From: Bacteroidota bacterium
Lineage (GTDB): Bacteria > Bacteroidota > Bacteroidia > Bacteroidales > Prolixibacteraceae
Assembly (NCBI GenBank): GCA_023393265.1
Contig: JAEWME010000423.1
Coordinates: 1 to 16,423, forward strand
DNA length: 16,423 bases
Direction: 5' to 3'
The notes beneath the pieces are model-generated. The model ran no database searches, was not told the DNA's origin, and worked only from the letters and a program-made list of their open reading frames with translations. How positions within the stretch are numbered: the first letter of the stretch is position 1; each line of letters begins with the position of its first letter. Below, in pieces: positions 1 to 7,165 of this stretch. The translations under genes were made by a program, and so were the position numbers.

Positions 1-678
1 TTCCAATCGAGTGGTGCAGCAGACTGCGATGCTTTGATCAGCATTTACGAGCCTAAATTTGATGTGATTGCTTCGAACATTGACGACCTGAAGAAAATGA
101 TCCGGATGCTTGACAGACAAAACTGTACCGCCAGTCCGCTTTACGCAAAAGCATCAGAAAAACTTTATGAACTGGAACCATCGGCAGAAGCAGCCTACAA
201 TATGGCCCGTCTATTTGTAAAAGCTGAAAACCGGGATAAGGCAGAAGGCTACTACAAACAGGCAATCGAACTGGAAAAAGATCCGGGAAACATCTCAAAA
301 TATTACTACGAACTAGCCGCTGTTGTTTGGACATCGAATCCGCAGCAGGCAAGAACATATCTGAAAAAAGCTATCGACAACAATTCGTCGAATGGTCGCG
401 CTTATTTGCTTTTGGGTGACGTCTATGCCCACAATGCTAAATCATACGGCGAAAACGATTTCGAACATGTAACTGTTTACTGGGTTGCTGTTGACTACTA
501 TGCAAAAGCAAAAAAAGCAGATCCATCAGTTGAATCGGATGCTAACGAAAGAATCAATTCCTATTCTCAGTATTTCCCGTCGAAAGAAGATATCTTCTTC
601 AACGGTTTGACAGTAGGTCAATCGTATTCGGTTGGTGGCTGGATCGGAGAATCAACAACCGTTCGTGAAAAAAGATAA
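1..678 (+). CDS. TPR-repeat protein, 3' part (start lies before the window)
   Basis: The reading frame is open from base 1 to the TAA at 676-678, so only the C-terminal 225 codons are seen. A TTG at 34 is inside the frame and should not be taken as the start. The visible part holds helix-pair repeats of TPR type: an AAYNMARLFVKAENRDKAEGYY-like unit near 185-270, a second pattern around 300-380, and a third (AYLLLGDVYA) near 400-500. There is no catalytic motif. TPR arrays are protein-binding scaffolds. The gene stands directly before lptC in what I recall as a recurrent Bacteroidales order, so a role in envelope assembly is plausible, but that is inference. A strong hairpin terminator follows within 25 bases, so it probably ends an upstream operon. 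I cannot say whether it has a signal peptide. Confidence 0.8.
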   Translation, partial: FQSSGAADCDALISIYEPKFDVIASNIDDLKKMIRMLDRQNCTASPLYAKASEKLYELEPSAEAAYNMARLFVKAENRDKAEGYYKQAIELEKDPGNISKYYYELAAVVWTSNPQQARTYLKKAIDNNSSNGRAYLLLGDVYAHNAKSYGENDFEHVTVYWVAVDYYAKAKKADPSVESDANERINSYSQYFPSKEDIFFNGLTVGQSYSVGGWIGESTTVREKR

Positions 679-702
679 TAAGCAAATTTGAAATATTTTA
701 GA

Positions 703-744
703 GCATTGTATTTCCGTAGTGGAGATACAATGCTTTTCTCTTTT
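703..744 (+). terminator. Strong intrinsic terminator after the TPR gene
   Basis: A 13-bp stem pairs GCATTGTATTTCC (703-715) with GGAGATACAATGC (721-733), with one G-U pair and a 5-nt loop GTAGT. It is followed by the T-rich run TTTTCTCTTTT (734-744). It lies between the TPR stop and the lptC start. This argues against any lptC start upstream of it, such as the in-frame TTG at 688. Confidence 0.85.
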
Positions 745-768
745 AGTGCTATTTTATTCATAGATTTA
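735..768 (+). promoter_or_regulatory. Possible promoter for the lptC operon (weak)
   Basis: TAGATTTA (761-768) matches the Bacteroidota -7 consensus TAnnTTTG at all but the last base. The -33 element is poor: only a TTTC about 22 nt upstream (735-738), inside the terminator U-tract. A promoter is expected here because a strong terminator separates lptC from the gene before it, but the sequence support is thin. Confidence 0.2.
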
Positions 769-807
769 TCCCGTACAAAAAGTACCATAAGTTTTTTAGA
801 TGTAAGA

Positions 808-1410
808 ATGATTTACGAGAAACACATATCGGGCGTTTATGAATCCGCGTACAAATCCATTTCAGGATGTATATTTAAGGCTTTGATTGTTGCAATCGTG
901 CTCGTGCTGACTTCCTGCGAAAACGAAATCTCGAAAATAAAAACATACGCAAGTACCGAAGATACGCCAAGTGGCTCAGCAAAAAACTTTGAGATGCTTT
1001 ACTCTGACTCGACTGTGATTCGAACCAAACTACAGACTCCGGAGCTTATCAGGCATGACGAGGAAAAAGAACCTTACACCGAATTTCCGCAGGGAGTGAA
1101 GCTCGTAAAATATGACTCGAAGATGAATGTCATTTCGAGTATCACCGCTCTGTATGCAAAAAATTACACAAACGACGATCGCTGGGAAGCCAAAAACAAC
1201 GTTGTTGCCGTCAACCAGAACGGCGATACTTTAAAAACGGAATACCTCGTTTGGGATAGCAAAAAAGGGCGCATCTATTCCGATCAGTTTGTCCGGATCC
1301 TCAGAAAAGATATGGACCTAACCGGAACCGGGTTTTCAGCCAATCAGGATTTTTCGGACTACAACTTCAAAAATCCTTCCGGCCCCATGTACATTGAAAT
1401 TGACAAATAA
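808..1410 (+). CDS. lptC: LPS export ABC transporter periplasmic lipoprotein LptC
   Basis: LptC passes lipopolysaccharide from the LptBFG inner-membrane transporter to the LptA bridge in the periplasm. The predicted protein is 200 aa. I chose the ATG at 808 because it gives a hydrophobic segment (about residues 22-34) ending in lipobox LTSC with Cys37. A longer frame reaches back to 688, but that extension crosses the terminator at 703-744. The mature part shows the LptC beta-jellyroll style: a PYTEFPQGVKLVKYD strand pair, repeated strands such as DDRWEAKNNVVAVN and GDTLKTEYLVWDSKKGRIYSD, and a final GTGFSANQDFSDYNF. There is no Shine-Dalgarno site, which is normal for the phylum. The n-region of the signal is unusually long (about 20 residues), so the start could be slightly off. 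The gene ends 9 nt before the CNNM-type gene, so the two are probably co-transcribed. Confidence 0.85.
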   Translation: MIYEKHISGVYESAYKSISGCIFKALIVAIVLVLTSCENEISKIKTYASTEDTPSGSAKNFEMLYSDSTVIRTKLQTPELIRHDEEKEPYTEFPQGVKLVKYDSKMNVISSITALYAKNYTNDDRWEAKNNVVAVNQNGDTLKTEYLVWDSKKGRIYSDQFVRILRKDMDLTGTGFSANQDFSDYNFKNPSGPMYIEIDK

Positions 1411-1419
1411 AAAGAAAGC

Positions 1420-2688
1420 ATGAATTTATTGCTGATCATACTGGTTACAATTTTATTCTCAGCATTTTTCTCGGGCATGGAAATCGCATTTGTGTCGGCC
1501 AACAGGCTACGCCTCGAACTCGACAAAAAACAAAACGTCGTTTTTTCAAGCCTGATTTCGCTTTATACCAAGTATCCCGGACAATTTATTGCAACTATGC
1601 TGGTTGGGAATAATCTGGCACTGGTAATTTACGGTATCGCTTTTGCCCGAATGCTTAAGCCAATGCTTGACATTTATATACAGTCTGACTCACTTGTACT
1701 TTTCATCCAAACAATTTTTTCGACGCTCATCATTTTGGCAACTGCCGAATATCTGCCCAAAATGCTGTTTCGTATCAATCCAAATAAAATTCTGAAATTT
1801 TTCACTATACCGATTGCTTTCTTCTACTTTTTGTTCTATCCGGTCACCAAATTCACGATGTGGATATCGAAGCTGGTACTCCGGATTTTCCTGAACGAAA
1901 AGATAAAAAGCGTTGACGAAAAAACGGTATTCAGCCGAATCGACCTCGACCATTTTGTGAAGGAACCGGAAAACACTGCTTCAGCGCCCGCTCAGGAAAT
2001 TGACAACGAGGTAAAACTGTTCAGAAATGCACTGGACTTTTCTAAAGTCAAGCTACGCGACATCATGGTTCCACGTACCGAAATGGTAGCGCTCGACATT
2101 GATTCAACCGTTGAAGAACTTCACCAGAAATTCATCGAAACAGGTTATTCGCGCATTCTGTTTTATTCAGGAAATATCGACAACATTGTTGGGTACATCC
2201 ATCAATCGGTCATTTTCACCAACCCCGATTCCATACAGTCGAACCTGCGCAACGTACTCATCGTTCCTGAAACGATGCCTGCAAGTAAACTACTTCGCCA
2301 GTTTATTCAGCAACGACGGAGCATTGCCATCGTTGTAGATGAGTTTGGAGGCACTTCAGGAATGGTTACCAGTGAAGACATCCTCGAAGAAATCTTCGGA
2401 GAAATAGAAGACGAGCACGATACCTCAGATCTGATCTCGAAACAAGTTGGCCCGAATGACTTCATTCTTTCGGGAAGGCTCGAACTGGAACAACTCATCG
2501 AAACCTACAACCTCGAATTTCCAGAGAACGAAAATTTCGAAACGCTGGCCGGTTTTATACTTTACAACCACCAAAGCATCCCCAAAATAAATACAGTGAT
2601 TACAATCGAACCTTACCAGATCAAAATTCTGAAAGCAACAAACACCAAGATTGAGTTGGTACAGCTTAAGATATTGGACGATAACTAA
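1420..2688 (+). CDS. CNNM/CorC-type membrane protein with CBS domains (hemolysin-family)
   Basis: A 422-aa integral membrane protein with the three-part architecture of the CNNM/CorC (HlyC) family. The N-terminal DUF21 transmembrane domain covers about residues 1-160, with helices near 3-25, 58-78, 92-110 and 128-155 and the signature FFSGMEIAF at 16-24. A CBS pair covers about 200-330, starting at DIMVPRTEM (214-222) and containing DEFGGTSGMVT (307-317) followed by EDILEEIFGEIEDEHD. A C-terminal CorC_HlyC domain covers about 340-420. The family includes Mg2+ efflux proteins and, in gliding Bacteroidota, GldE, so the exact substrate is not certain here. It begins 9 nt after lptC. The name hemolysin is historical and does not imply toxin activity. 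Confidence 0.88.
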   Translation: MNLLLIILVTILFSAFFSGMEIAFVSANRLRLELDKKQNVVFSSLISLYTKYPGQFIATMLVGNNLALVIYGIAFARMLKPMLDIYIQSDSLVLFIQTIFSTLIILATAEYLPKMLFRINPNKILKFFTIPIAFFYFLFYPVTKFTMWISKLVLRIFLNEKIKSVDEKTVFSRIDLDHFVKEPENTASAPAQEIDNEVKLFRNALDFSKVKLRDIMVPRTEMVALDIDSTVEELHQKFIETGYSRILFYSGNIDNIVGYIHQSVIFTNPDSIQSNLRNVLIVPETMPASKLLRQFIQQRRSIAIVVDEFGGTSGMVTSEDILEEIFGEIEDEHDTSDLISKQVGPNDFILSGRLELEQLIETYNLEFPENENFETLAGFILYNHQSIPKINTVITIEPYQIKILKATNTKIELVQLKILDDN

Positions 2689-2701
2689 AATAAAAATTGA
2701 A

Positions 2702-2735
2702 TTGGGAGGTTTAATATCGAAAATTATTATCTTCG
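2702..2735 (+). promoter_or_regulatory. Possible promoter for the PPIase gene
   Basis: TATCTTCG (2728-2735) matches the Bacteroidota -7 box TAnnTTTG at 7 of 8 positions. TTGG (2702-2705) lies 22 nt upstream as a weak -33 box. The 96-nt gap before the next ATG is the longest within this gene group and is A/T-rich. This would give a leader of about 40 nt. Confidence 0.35.
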
Positions 2736-2784
2736 TACCTCGAAAAAATTTAAAGTAATATCATAATAAAATAACTAACAGTAA

Positions 2785-4899
2785 ATGGCTACATTACAGA
2801 AAATACGGAATCGTGGAGGTTTAATGATAGCGATCGTAATCGGTCTTGCCTTAGGCGCATTTATCCTTGGCGATATGCTTAATTCGGGAAGCAAACTGAT
2901 GAGGCCCAGTCAAATGAAAATTGCAGAAATTGACGGTGAATCGATTGAGTATCCTGAGTTTCAGAAGAAAGTTGAAGAGCTTTCTGAGATTTATAAAATG
3001 AATACCCAGAAAAACCAGATTGACGAAAACACCTGGGAGCAGTTGCGTGAACAAGTTTGGCAGGAGTACCTTCAGGAAAATATTATCGGTAAAGCCAGCG
3101 AAAAACTGGGAGTTAGTGTTACATCACAGGAACTTTTCGACTTGATCCAGGGAAGCAATCCTCACCCGATTATTCAACAGTTGTTCAGAAATCCGCAAAC
3201 CGGCGAAATCGACAAATCGGCGATCATCAAATTTCTGAAATCGCTTGACAATGCCAGCCCTGAACAAAAGGCCTACTGGTTATACATCGAAAAACAAATT
3301 AAACAAGACAGGCTTCGGGCCAAATATGCTGATCTTGTAGGAAAAGGTTTATATGTTACAACTGAAGAAGCTAAAGAAAGTCTGGAAGCAAAAAATAAAA
3401 GCTTCAACTTCGATTTTGTTGGACTTGCCTATTCAACTGTTACCGACGCTTCTGTTAATGTTTCGGATGCTGAGTTGAAAGAATATTACAACAAGCACAA
3501 AGACGAGTACAAACAAGACAAAACACGCAGCATCGAATACATCACTTTCGATGTAACCGCATCGCCTGCCGACGTTGCTGCCACCCAAAAATGGGTTACC
3601 GATGCAAAAGACGAATTTGCTGCAGCAACCGACAACGCCCAATACGTGAATGTAAACTCAGATATTTCATTTAACCCAACATTCAGTAAGAAAGAAGAAC
3701 TTCCGGCAGAACTGGCCAACTGGGCTTTTGGTGCTCAGGTTGGTGACATTTACGGTCCATATTTGGAAGACAACGAATATAAACTTGCAAAAATTGACCA
3801 GTTTAAAATGTTGCCCGACTCGGTTCAGGCAAGTCATATTCTGATTAACCCGCAAAAAGTTGGGAGCATTGAGAAAGCTAAAGCATTGGCCGACAGCTTA
3901 AAAAGAAACATTGATTTGGGTGGTAACTTTGCCGAATTGGCTGCCAAATATTCGGATGACCCAGGATCAAAAACAAAAGGCGGCGACCTTGGCTGGTTTA
4001 AACGTCATCAGATGGTTCCTGAATTTGAAGAAGCAGCTTTCTCAGGTGAAGTAAACAAACTGTACGTTGTTGAGACCCGTTTTGGATATCACATTATTAA
4101 ACCAACAAAAAAAGGAAAAGAAACAAACCAGGTACGTTTGGCCATTCTGGGCAGAAAAATTGAACCAAGCACCCAGACATACCAGAAAGTATACTCTGAA
4201 GCCAGCAAATTTGCAAGTGAAAACACTTCGGCTGACGCCTTCAACAAATCGATCGTAGCTTCGAAACTCGATAAAAAAATGGCTACGCTGAAAGAAAACG
4301 ACCGCGAAGTTGCAGGACTGGACCAGTCCCGGCAGTTGGTTCGCGCGGCTTTCACCGTTGAAAAAGGCGATATGCTTGTTAATAACGAAGGTTCTACAAT
4401 CTTCGAATTCGGAAACAAATTTGTAATCGGTGTGCTGACTGGTGCCACAGAAGAAGGTGCTTCAACTTTTGAAGAAGCAAAATCGCGTGTGGAACTGGCA
4501 GTTCGTAAAGAGAAAAAAGCTCAGATACTTGCTGAAAAATTGCAGGCCGCAGCAAACGGACAGAGTGACCTGTCAGGCATCGCTTCGAAGTTGTCGACCG
4601 ACGTTAAACAGGCAACTGCTATTAATTTCAACAGCTATTCAGTTCCTGCCGCTGGATTTGAACCGGCACTGATCGGAGCCGTTTGCAGCCTTCCCGAAGG
4701 TAAAGTTTCTGCACCGGTTGAAGGAACCAACGGTGTTTATCTGGCCAAGGTAACCTCGGTTACTACAACCACAAATGCCGATCTGAAAGGCGAAAAGGTA
4801 CGTCTTGCACAGGCTCAGGGTTACCGGGCAGGAGCGACTGTTTTCGAGTCGCTGAAGAAGCAGGCTGAGATAGTCGATAAACGATCAAAATTCTATTAA
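2785..4899 (+). CDS. Membrane-anchored SurA/PpiD-like peptidyl-prolyl isomerase
   Basis: A 704-aa foldase predicted to help exported envelope proteins fold in the periplasm. A single N-terminal membrane helix (about residues 12-32, GGLMIAIVIGLALGAFILGD) follows a short basic cytoplasmic tail, as in PpiD. Next comes a SurA_N-type helical chaperone region (about 40-190). One parvulin (PpiC-type rotamase) domain lies at about 345-440, recognised by QASHILI (His351), FAELAAKYSDDPGS, KGGDLGWF and FGYHIIKP. A long C-terminal region of about 260 residues follows; it may form a second, degenerate parvulin-like or substrate-binding part. Length and layout fit the Bacteroidota PpiD-like proteins. The ATG at 2785 is the natural start directly before the membrane helix. 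A rho-independent terminator follows the stop by 16 nt. Confidence 0.88.
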   Translation: MATLQKIRNRGGLMIAIVIGLALGAFILGDMLNSGSKLMRPSQMKIAEIDGESIEYPEFQKKVEELSEIYKMNTQKNQIDENTWEQLREQVWQEYLQENIIGKASEKLGVSVTSQELFDLIQGSNPHPIIQQLFRNPQTGEIDKSAIIKFLKSLDNASPEQKAYWLYIEKQIKQDRLRAKYADLVGKGLYVTTEEAKESLEAKNKSFNFDFVGLAYSTVTDASVNVSDAELKEYYNKHKDEYKQDKTRSIEYITFDVTASPADVAATQKWVTDAKDEFAAATDNAQYVNVNSDISFNPTFSKKEELPAELANWAFGAQVGDIYGPYLEDNEYKLAKIDQFKMLPDSVQASHILINPQKVGSIEKAKALADSLKRNIDLGGNFAELAAKYSDDPGSKTKGGDLGWFKRHQMVPEFEEAAFSGEVNKLYVVETRFGYHIIKPTKKGKETNQVRLAILGRKIEPSTQTYQKVYSEASKFASENTSADAFNKSIVASKLDKKMATLKENDREVAGLDQSRQLVRAAFTVEKGDMLVNNEGSTIFEFGNKFVIGVLTGATEEGASTFEEAKSRVELAVRKEKKAQILAEKLQAAANGQSDLSGIASKLSTDVKQATAINFNSYSVPAAGFEPALIGAVCSLPEGKVSAPVEGTNGVYLAKVTSVTTTTNADLKGEKVRLAQAQGYRAGATVFESLKKQAEIVDKRSKFY

Positions 4900-4915
4900 T
4901 AGAATAATTAAGGAG

Positions 4916-4943
4916 AAAAGCGGGCAATCAACCCGCTTTTTTT
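4916..4943 (+). terminator. Intrinsic terminator after the PPIase gene
   Basis: A 9-bp perfect stem pairs AAAAGCGGG (4916-4924) with CCCGCTTTT (4932-4940). The loop is CAATCAA and the T-run continues to 4943. It sits between the PPIase stop and the thioesterase start, leaving only 33 nt to the next ATG. Confidence 0.85.
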
Positions 4944-4976
4944 GTTCTGTTTGGTAACGCAAAAAAGAAAGCTGAT

Positions 4977-5378
4977 ATGGAAAAGCACATAGACAGGCTA
5001 AAGGAAATGTTATCGAGAGATCGATTTGCAGCACACAATGGAATCAGGCTGGTTTCAGTAAAAAAAGGAGAAGCGCTGGCAGAAATGACAGTTACGGAGC
5101 AACATCTGAACGGTGTTGACATTATCCAGGGAGGTGCGCTGTTCACATTGGCCGACTTTGCTTTTGCCGCTGCGTCCAATTCTCATGGCAGGATTGCATT
5201 AGCCACCAACGTCAGCATCAACTTTTTCAAAGGTGTATCGTCAGGAAAACTATTTGCCCTGGCCACCGAATTGAACACCGGAAAAACGTTATCGAATTAC
5301 ACTGTTGATATTACAGATGAATCCGGAAATAAGATTGCTTTCTTCTCCGGAACTGCCTTTCAAAAAGGCGAATATTAA
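4977..5378 (+). CDS. PaaI-family hotdog-fold thioesterase
   Basis: A 133-aa single hotdog domain, expected to hydrolyse acyl-CoA thioesters in the cytoplasm. The active-site segment reads HLNGVDIIQGGALFTLADFA (residues 43-62). By alignment from memory with E. coli PaaI, Asn45, Gly52 and Asp60 take the places of the catalytic Asn, Gly and Asp. The usual His of the HGG motif is Gln51. The following ASNSHGRIALATNVSINFF strand is typical of the family. Length matches the family, and the ATG at 4977 is preceded by an A-rich stretch. The terminator 33 nt upstream suggests separate transcription or partial read-through, but I found no convincing promoter in that gap. Substrate is unknown; neighbouring genes do not point to phenylacetate breakdown, so the name paaI is not assigned. 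Confidence 0.85.
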   Translation: MEKHIDRLKEMLSRDRFAAHNGIRLVSVKKGEALAEMTVTEQHLNGVDIIQGGALFTLADFAFAAASNSHGRIALATNVSINFFKGVSSGKLFALATELNTGKTLSNYTVDITDESGNKIAFFSGTAFQKGEY

Positions 5379-5390
5379 GGAAATTGAACA

Positions 5391-5462
5391 TTTGAGGTGC
5401 TTAATGGAAGGCTCCAAAACTTGGGCGATGCCAAAATTCAAGCACTTCAAACTACTTTTTTT
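5391..5462 (+). terminator. Long-range hairpin with internal stems and U-tract (terminator or attenuator)
   Basis: TTTGAGGTGCTT (5391-5402) pairs with AAGCACTTCAAA (5440-5451), 12 bp with one G-U. The enclosed 37 nt contain two small hairpins, TGGA/TCCA (5405-5416) and TTGG/CCAA (5421-5434). Seven T residues follow at 5456-5462. The layout is that of a three-way junction closed by a long P1 stem. The simplest reading is a terminator for the thioesterase gene. A regulatory leader for guaB is possible, though a likely guaB promoter box lies downstream of the stem. Confidence 0.5.
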
Positions 5463-5473
5463 ACTTACATTTG
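5446..5473 (+). promoter_or_regulatory. Putative guaB promoter
   Basis: TACATTTG (5466-5473) is an exact match to the Bacteroidota -7 box TAnnTTTG. The -33 box is weak: TTCA at 5446-5449, with 16 nt spacing. Transcription would begin around 5480 and give a leader of about 20 nt ending in AAAGGAAAT before the ATG at 5502. Confidence 0.5.
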
Positions 5474-5501
5474 CGCAATTTTTCATTTAAAAAAGGAAAT
5501 C

Positions 5502-6998
5502 ATGGCCAGGTATTTTAACGATGTTTCAAGAACTTTTAATGAATATTTACTGATTCCGGGATTGACGGCTAAAGCGTGTATCCCGCAAAACGTATCGCTG
5601 AAAACCCCGCTGGTGAAATACGAAAAAGACTCTGCGCCCGAACTGGAGCTAAATATTCCGTTTGTTTCAGCCATCATGCAGTCTGTTTCTGATCATAAAA
5701 TGGCAATTGCCCTTGCAAAAAACGGTGGTTTGTCATTCATTTTCGGATCACAGCCAATTGAATCGCAATGCGAGATGGTTCGGAAAGTGAAGAAATTTAA
5801 AGCCGGATTTGTAGTCAGCGACGCCAACCTGACACCCAATCATACGTTGAAAGATGTAATCAACCTGAAAGCCGCTACCGGGCACTCAACAATCGGTATC
5901 ACTTCCGACGGAAGCTCGAACGGCAAATTGCTTGGCCTGGTAACCAGCCGCGACTATCGCGAAAGCAAAGACAATCTTGGTACGCCAATCCACGAATTCA
6001 TGACACCATTTTCGAAACTGGTTACAGGGGAATTGGGCATTTCGCTTTCTGAAGCCAACGACATCATTTGGGACAATAAACTAAATACGTTGCCTATCAT
6101 CGACAAGGATCAAAACCTCCTGTATTTCGTTTTCAGAAAAGATTACGACGGGCACAAGGAAAATCCAAATGAATTGCTCGACGCCAACAAAAAGTTGCTG
6201 GTTGGGGCCGGAATCAATACACGCGATTTTACTGAAAGGGTTCCACAACTGGTAGAGGCAGGCGCTGATCTTCTTTGCATCGACTCGTCTGACGGTTTTT
6301 CTGAATGGCAAAAAGAAACCATTGAATTCATTAAGAAGAAATACGACGGAAGAGTAAAAGTTGGTGCCGGAAATGTAGTCGATAAAGACGGCTTCCTTTA
6401 CCTGGTTGAAGCTGGTGCCGATTTCATTAAAGTAGGTATCGGCGGTGGATCGATCTGCATCACACGCGAACAAAAAGGTATCGGTCGAGGGCAGGCGACA
6501 GCCTTAATAGAAGTGGCTCAGGCTCGTCAGGAATACTTTGAAAAAACCGGTATTTACGTACCAATTTGTTCCGATGGTGGTATTGTTCAGGATTACCACA
6601 TGGTACTTGCATTGGCAATGGGCGCCGATTTCATCATGATGGGACGGTATTTCGCCCGTTTCGACGAAAGCCCGACCAAGAAGCTTAAAGTTGGCAACAA
6701 TTACGTGAAGGAATACTGGGGCGAAGGTTCGAACCGTGCCCGCAACTGGCAACGCTACGACTCGGGCGGCAGCGAAGGCCTCAAATTCGAAGAAGGTGTC
6801 GATAGCTATGTGCCTTATGCCGGCAAGCTGAAAGACAATCTTGACATTACGCTGGGGAAGATCGTTTCGACCATGTGCAGCTGTGGTGCATTAACCATTC
6901 CTGAACTGGAGAAAAACGCCAAAATTACGCTGGTTTCATCCACCTCCATCATCGAAGGAGGAGCACACGATGTAATTTTAAAGGATAAGAATATCTAA
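5502..6998 (+). CDS. guaB: IMP dehydrogenase (Tritrichomonas foetus-like type)
   Basis: Oxidises IMP to XMP with NAD+, the committed step of guanine nucleotide synthesis, in the cytoplasm. The protein is 498 aa. I chose the ATG at 5502: it has an AAGGA-type ribosome site at 5493-5497, and residues 2-21 match the start of T. foetus IMPDH as I recall it. A longer open frame reaches back to 5397 but would run through the hairpin and promoter. It has the IMPDH barrel interrupted by a CBS pair (about residues 95-225). The active-site loop GGGSICITREQKGIGRGQ carries Cys319. Asp261 (LCIDSSDG) and the flap dyad Arg418-Tyr419 (NWQRYD) fall at exactly the T. foetus numbers. The sequence differs from the usual bacterial GPGSICTTR loop. 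The gene appears to be a stand-alone unit closed by two terminators. Confidence 0.93.
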   Translation: MARYFNDVSRTFNEYLLIPGLTAKACIPQNVSLKTPLVKYEKDSAPELELNIPFVSAIMQSVSDHKMAIALAKNGGLSFIFGSQPIESQCEMVRKVKKFKAGFVVSDANLTPNHTLKDVINLKAATGHSTIGITSDGSSNGKLLGLVTSRDYRESKDNLGTPIHEFMTPFSKLVTGELGISLSEANDIIWDNKLNTLPIIDKDQNLLYFVFRKDYDGHKENPNELLDANKKLLVGAGINTRDFTERVPQLVEAGADLLCIDSSDGFSEWQKETIEFIKKKYDGRVKVGAGNVVDKDGFLYLVEAGADFIKVGIGGGSICITREQKGIGRGQATALIEVAQARQEYFEKTGIYVPICSDGGIVQDYHMVLALAMGADFIMMGRYFARFDESPTKKLKVGNNYVKEYWGEGSNRARNWQRYDSGGSEGLKFEEGVDSYVPYAGKLKDNLDITLGKIVSTMCSCGALTIPELEKNAKITLVSSTSIIEGGAHDVILKDKNI

Positions 6999-7021
6999 GC
7001 AAAATTTAAAATAAGAGAACT

Positions 7022-7048
7022 AAGGCTGAGCTTCGTCTCAGCCTTTTT
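7022..7048 (+). terminator. First terminator after guaB
   Basis: A perfect 9-bp stem pairs AAGGCTGAG (7022-7030) with CTCAGCCTT (7037-7045) around the loop CTTCGT, followed by more T residues to 7048. It lies 24 nt after the guaB stop. Confidence 0.85.
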
Positions 7049-7085
7049 ATTTCAGGAAAAAATAAAAATCAGGTATATATAAACA

Positions 7086-7116
7086 GAAAGCGGGCCTCTG
7101 CCCGCTTTCCTTTTTT
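7086..7116 (+). terminator. Second terminator after guaB
   Basis: A perfect 10-bp stem pairs GAAAGCGGGC (7086-7095) with GCCCGCTTTC (7100-7109) around a CTCT tetraloop, followed by C and six T. The opposite strand has only a poor U-tract, so it mainly serves + strand transcription and backs up the first terminator. This protects the convergent dcw operon. Confidence 0.85.
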
Positions 7117-7131
7117 CCACCCCAAATGCAC

Positions 7132-7150
7132 AAAACTTGAGATTTCAAGT
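7132..7150 (-). terminator. Weak hairpin at the end of the dcw operon
   Basis: On the - strand ACTTGA, loop AATC, then TCAAGT is followed by TTTG. The 6-bp stem is A/T-rich and marginal. It is the only hairpin plus T-run I see on that strand just past the YqeY-domain gene. Confidence 0.3.
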
Positions 7151-7165
7151 CCCGACATTCTATCT

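Noticed and set aside
688..807. Upstream in-frame extension of lptC from a TTG at 688
   Set aside because: It would place the start codon before, and translate through, the strong terminator at 703-744. The ATG at 808 gives a plausible lipoprotein signal.
1420..2688. Hemolysin (toxin) function for the CBS-domain membrane protein
   Set aside because: The DUF21-CBS-CorC_HlyC layout is that of CNNM/CorC transport proteins; the hemolysin label is historical.
5397..5501. Upstream in-frame extension of guaB
   Set aside because: The extra 35 residues have no IMPDH similarity and run over the hairpin and the -7 box. The ATG at 5502 has a ribosome site and matches the family N-terminus.
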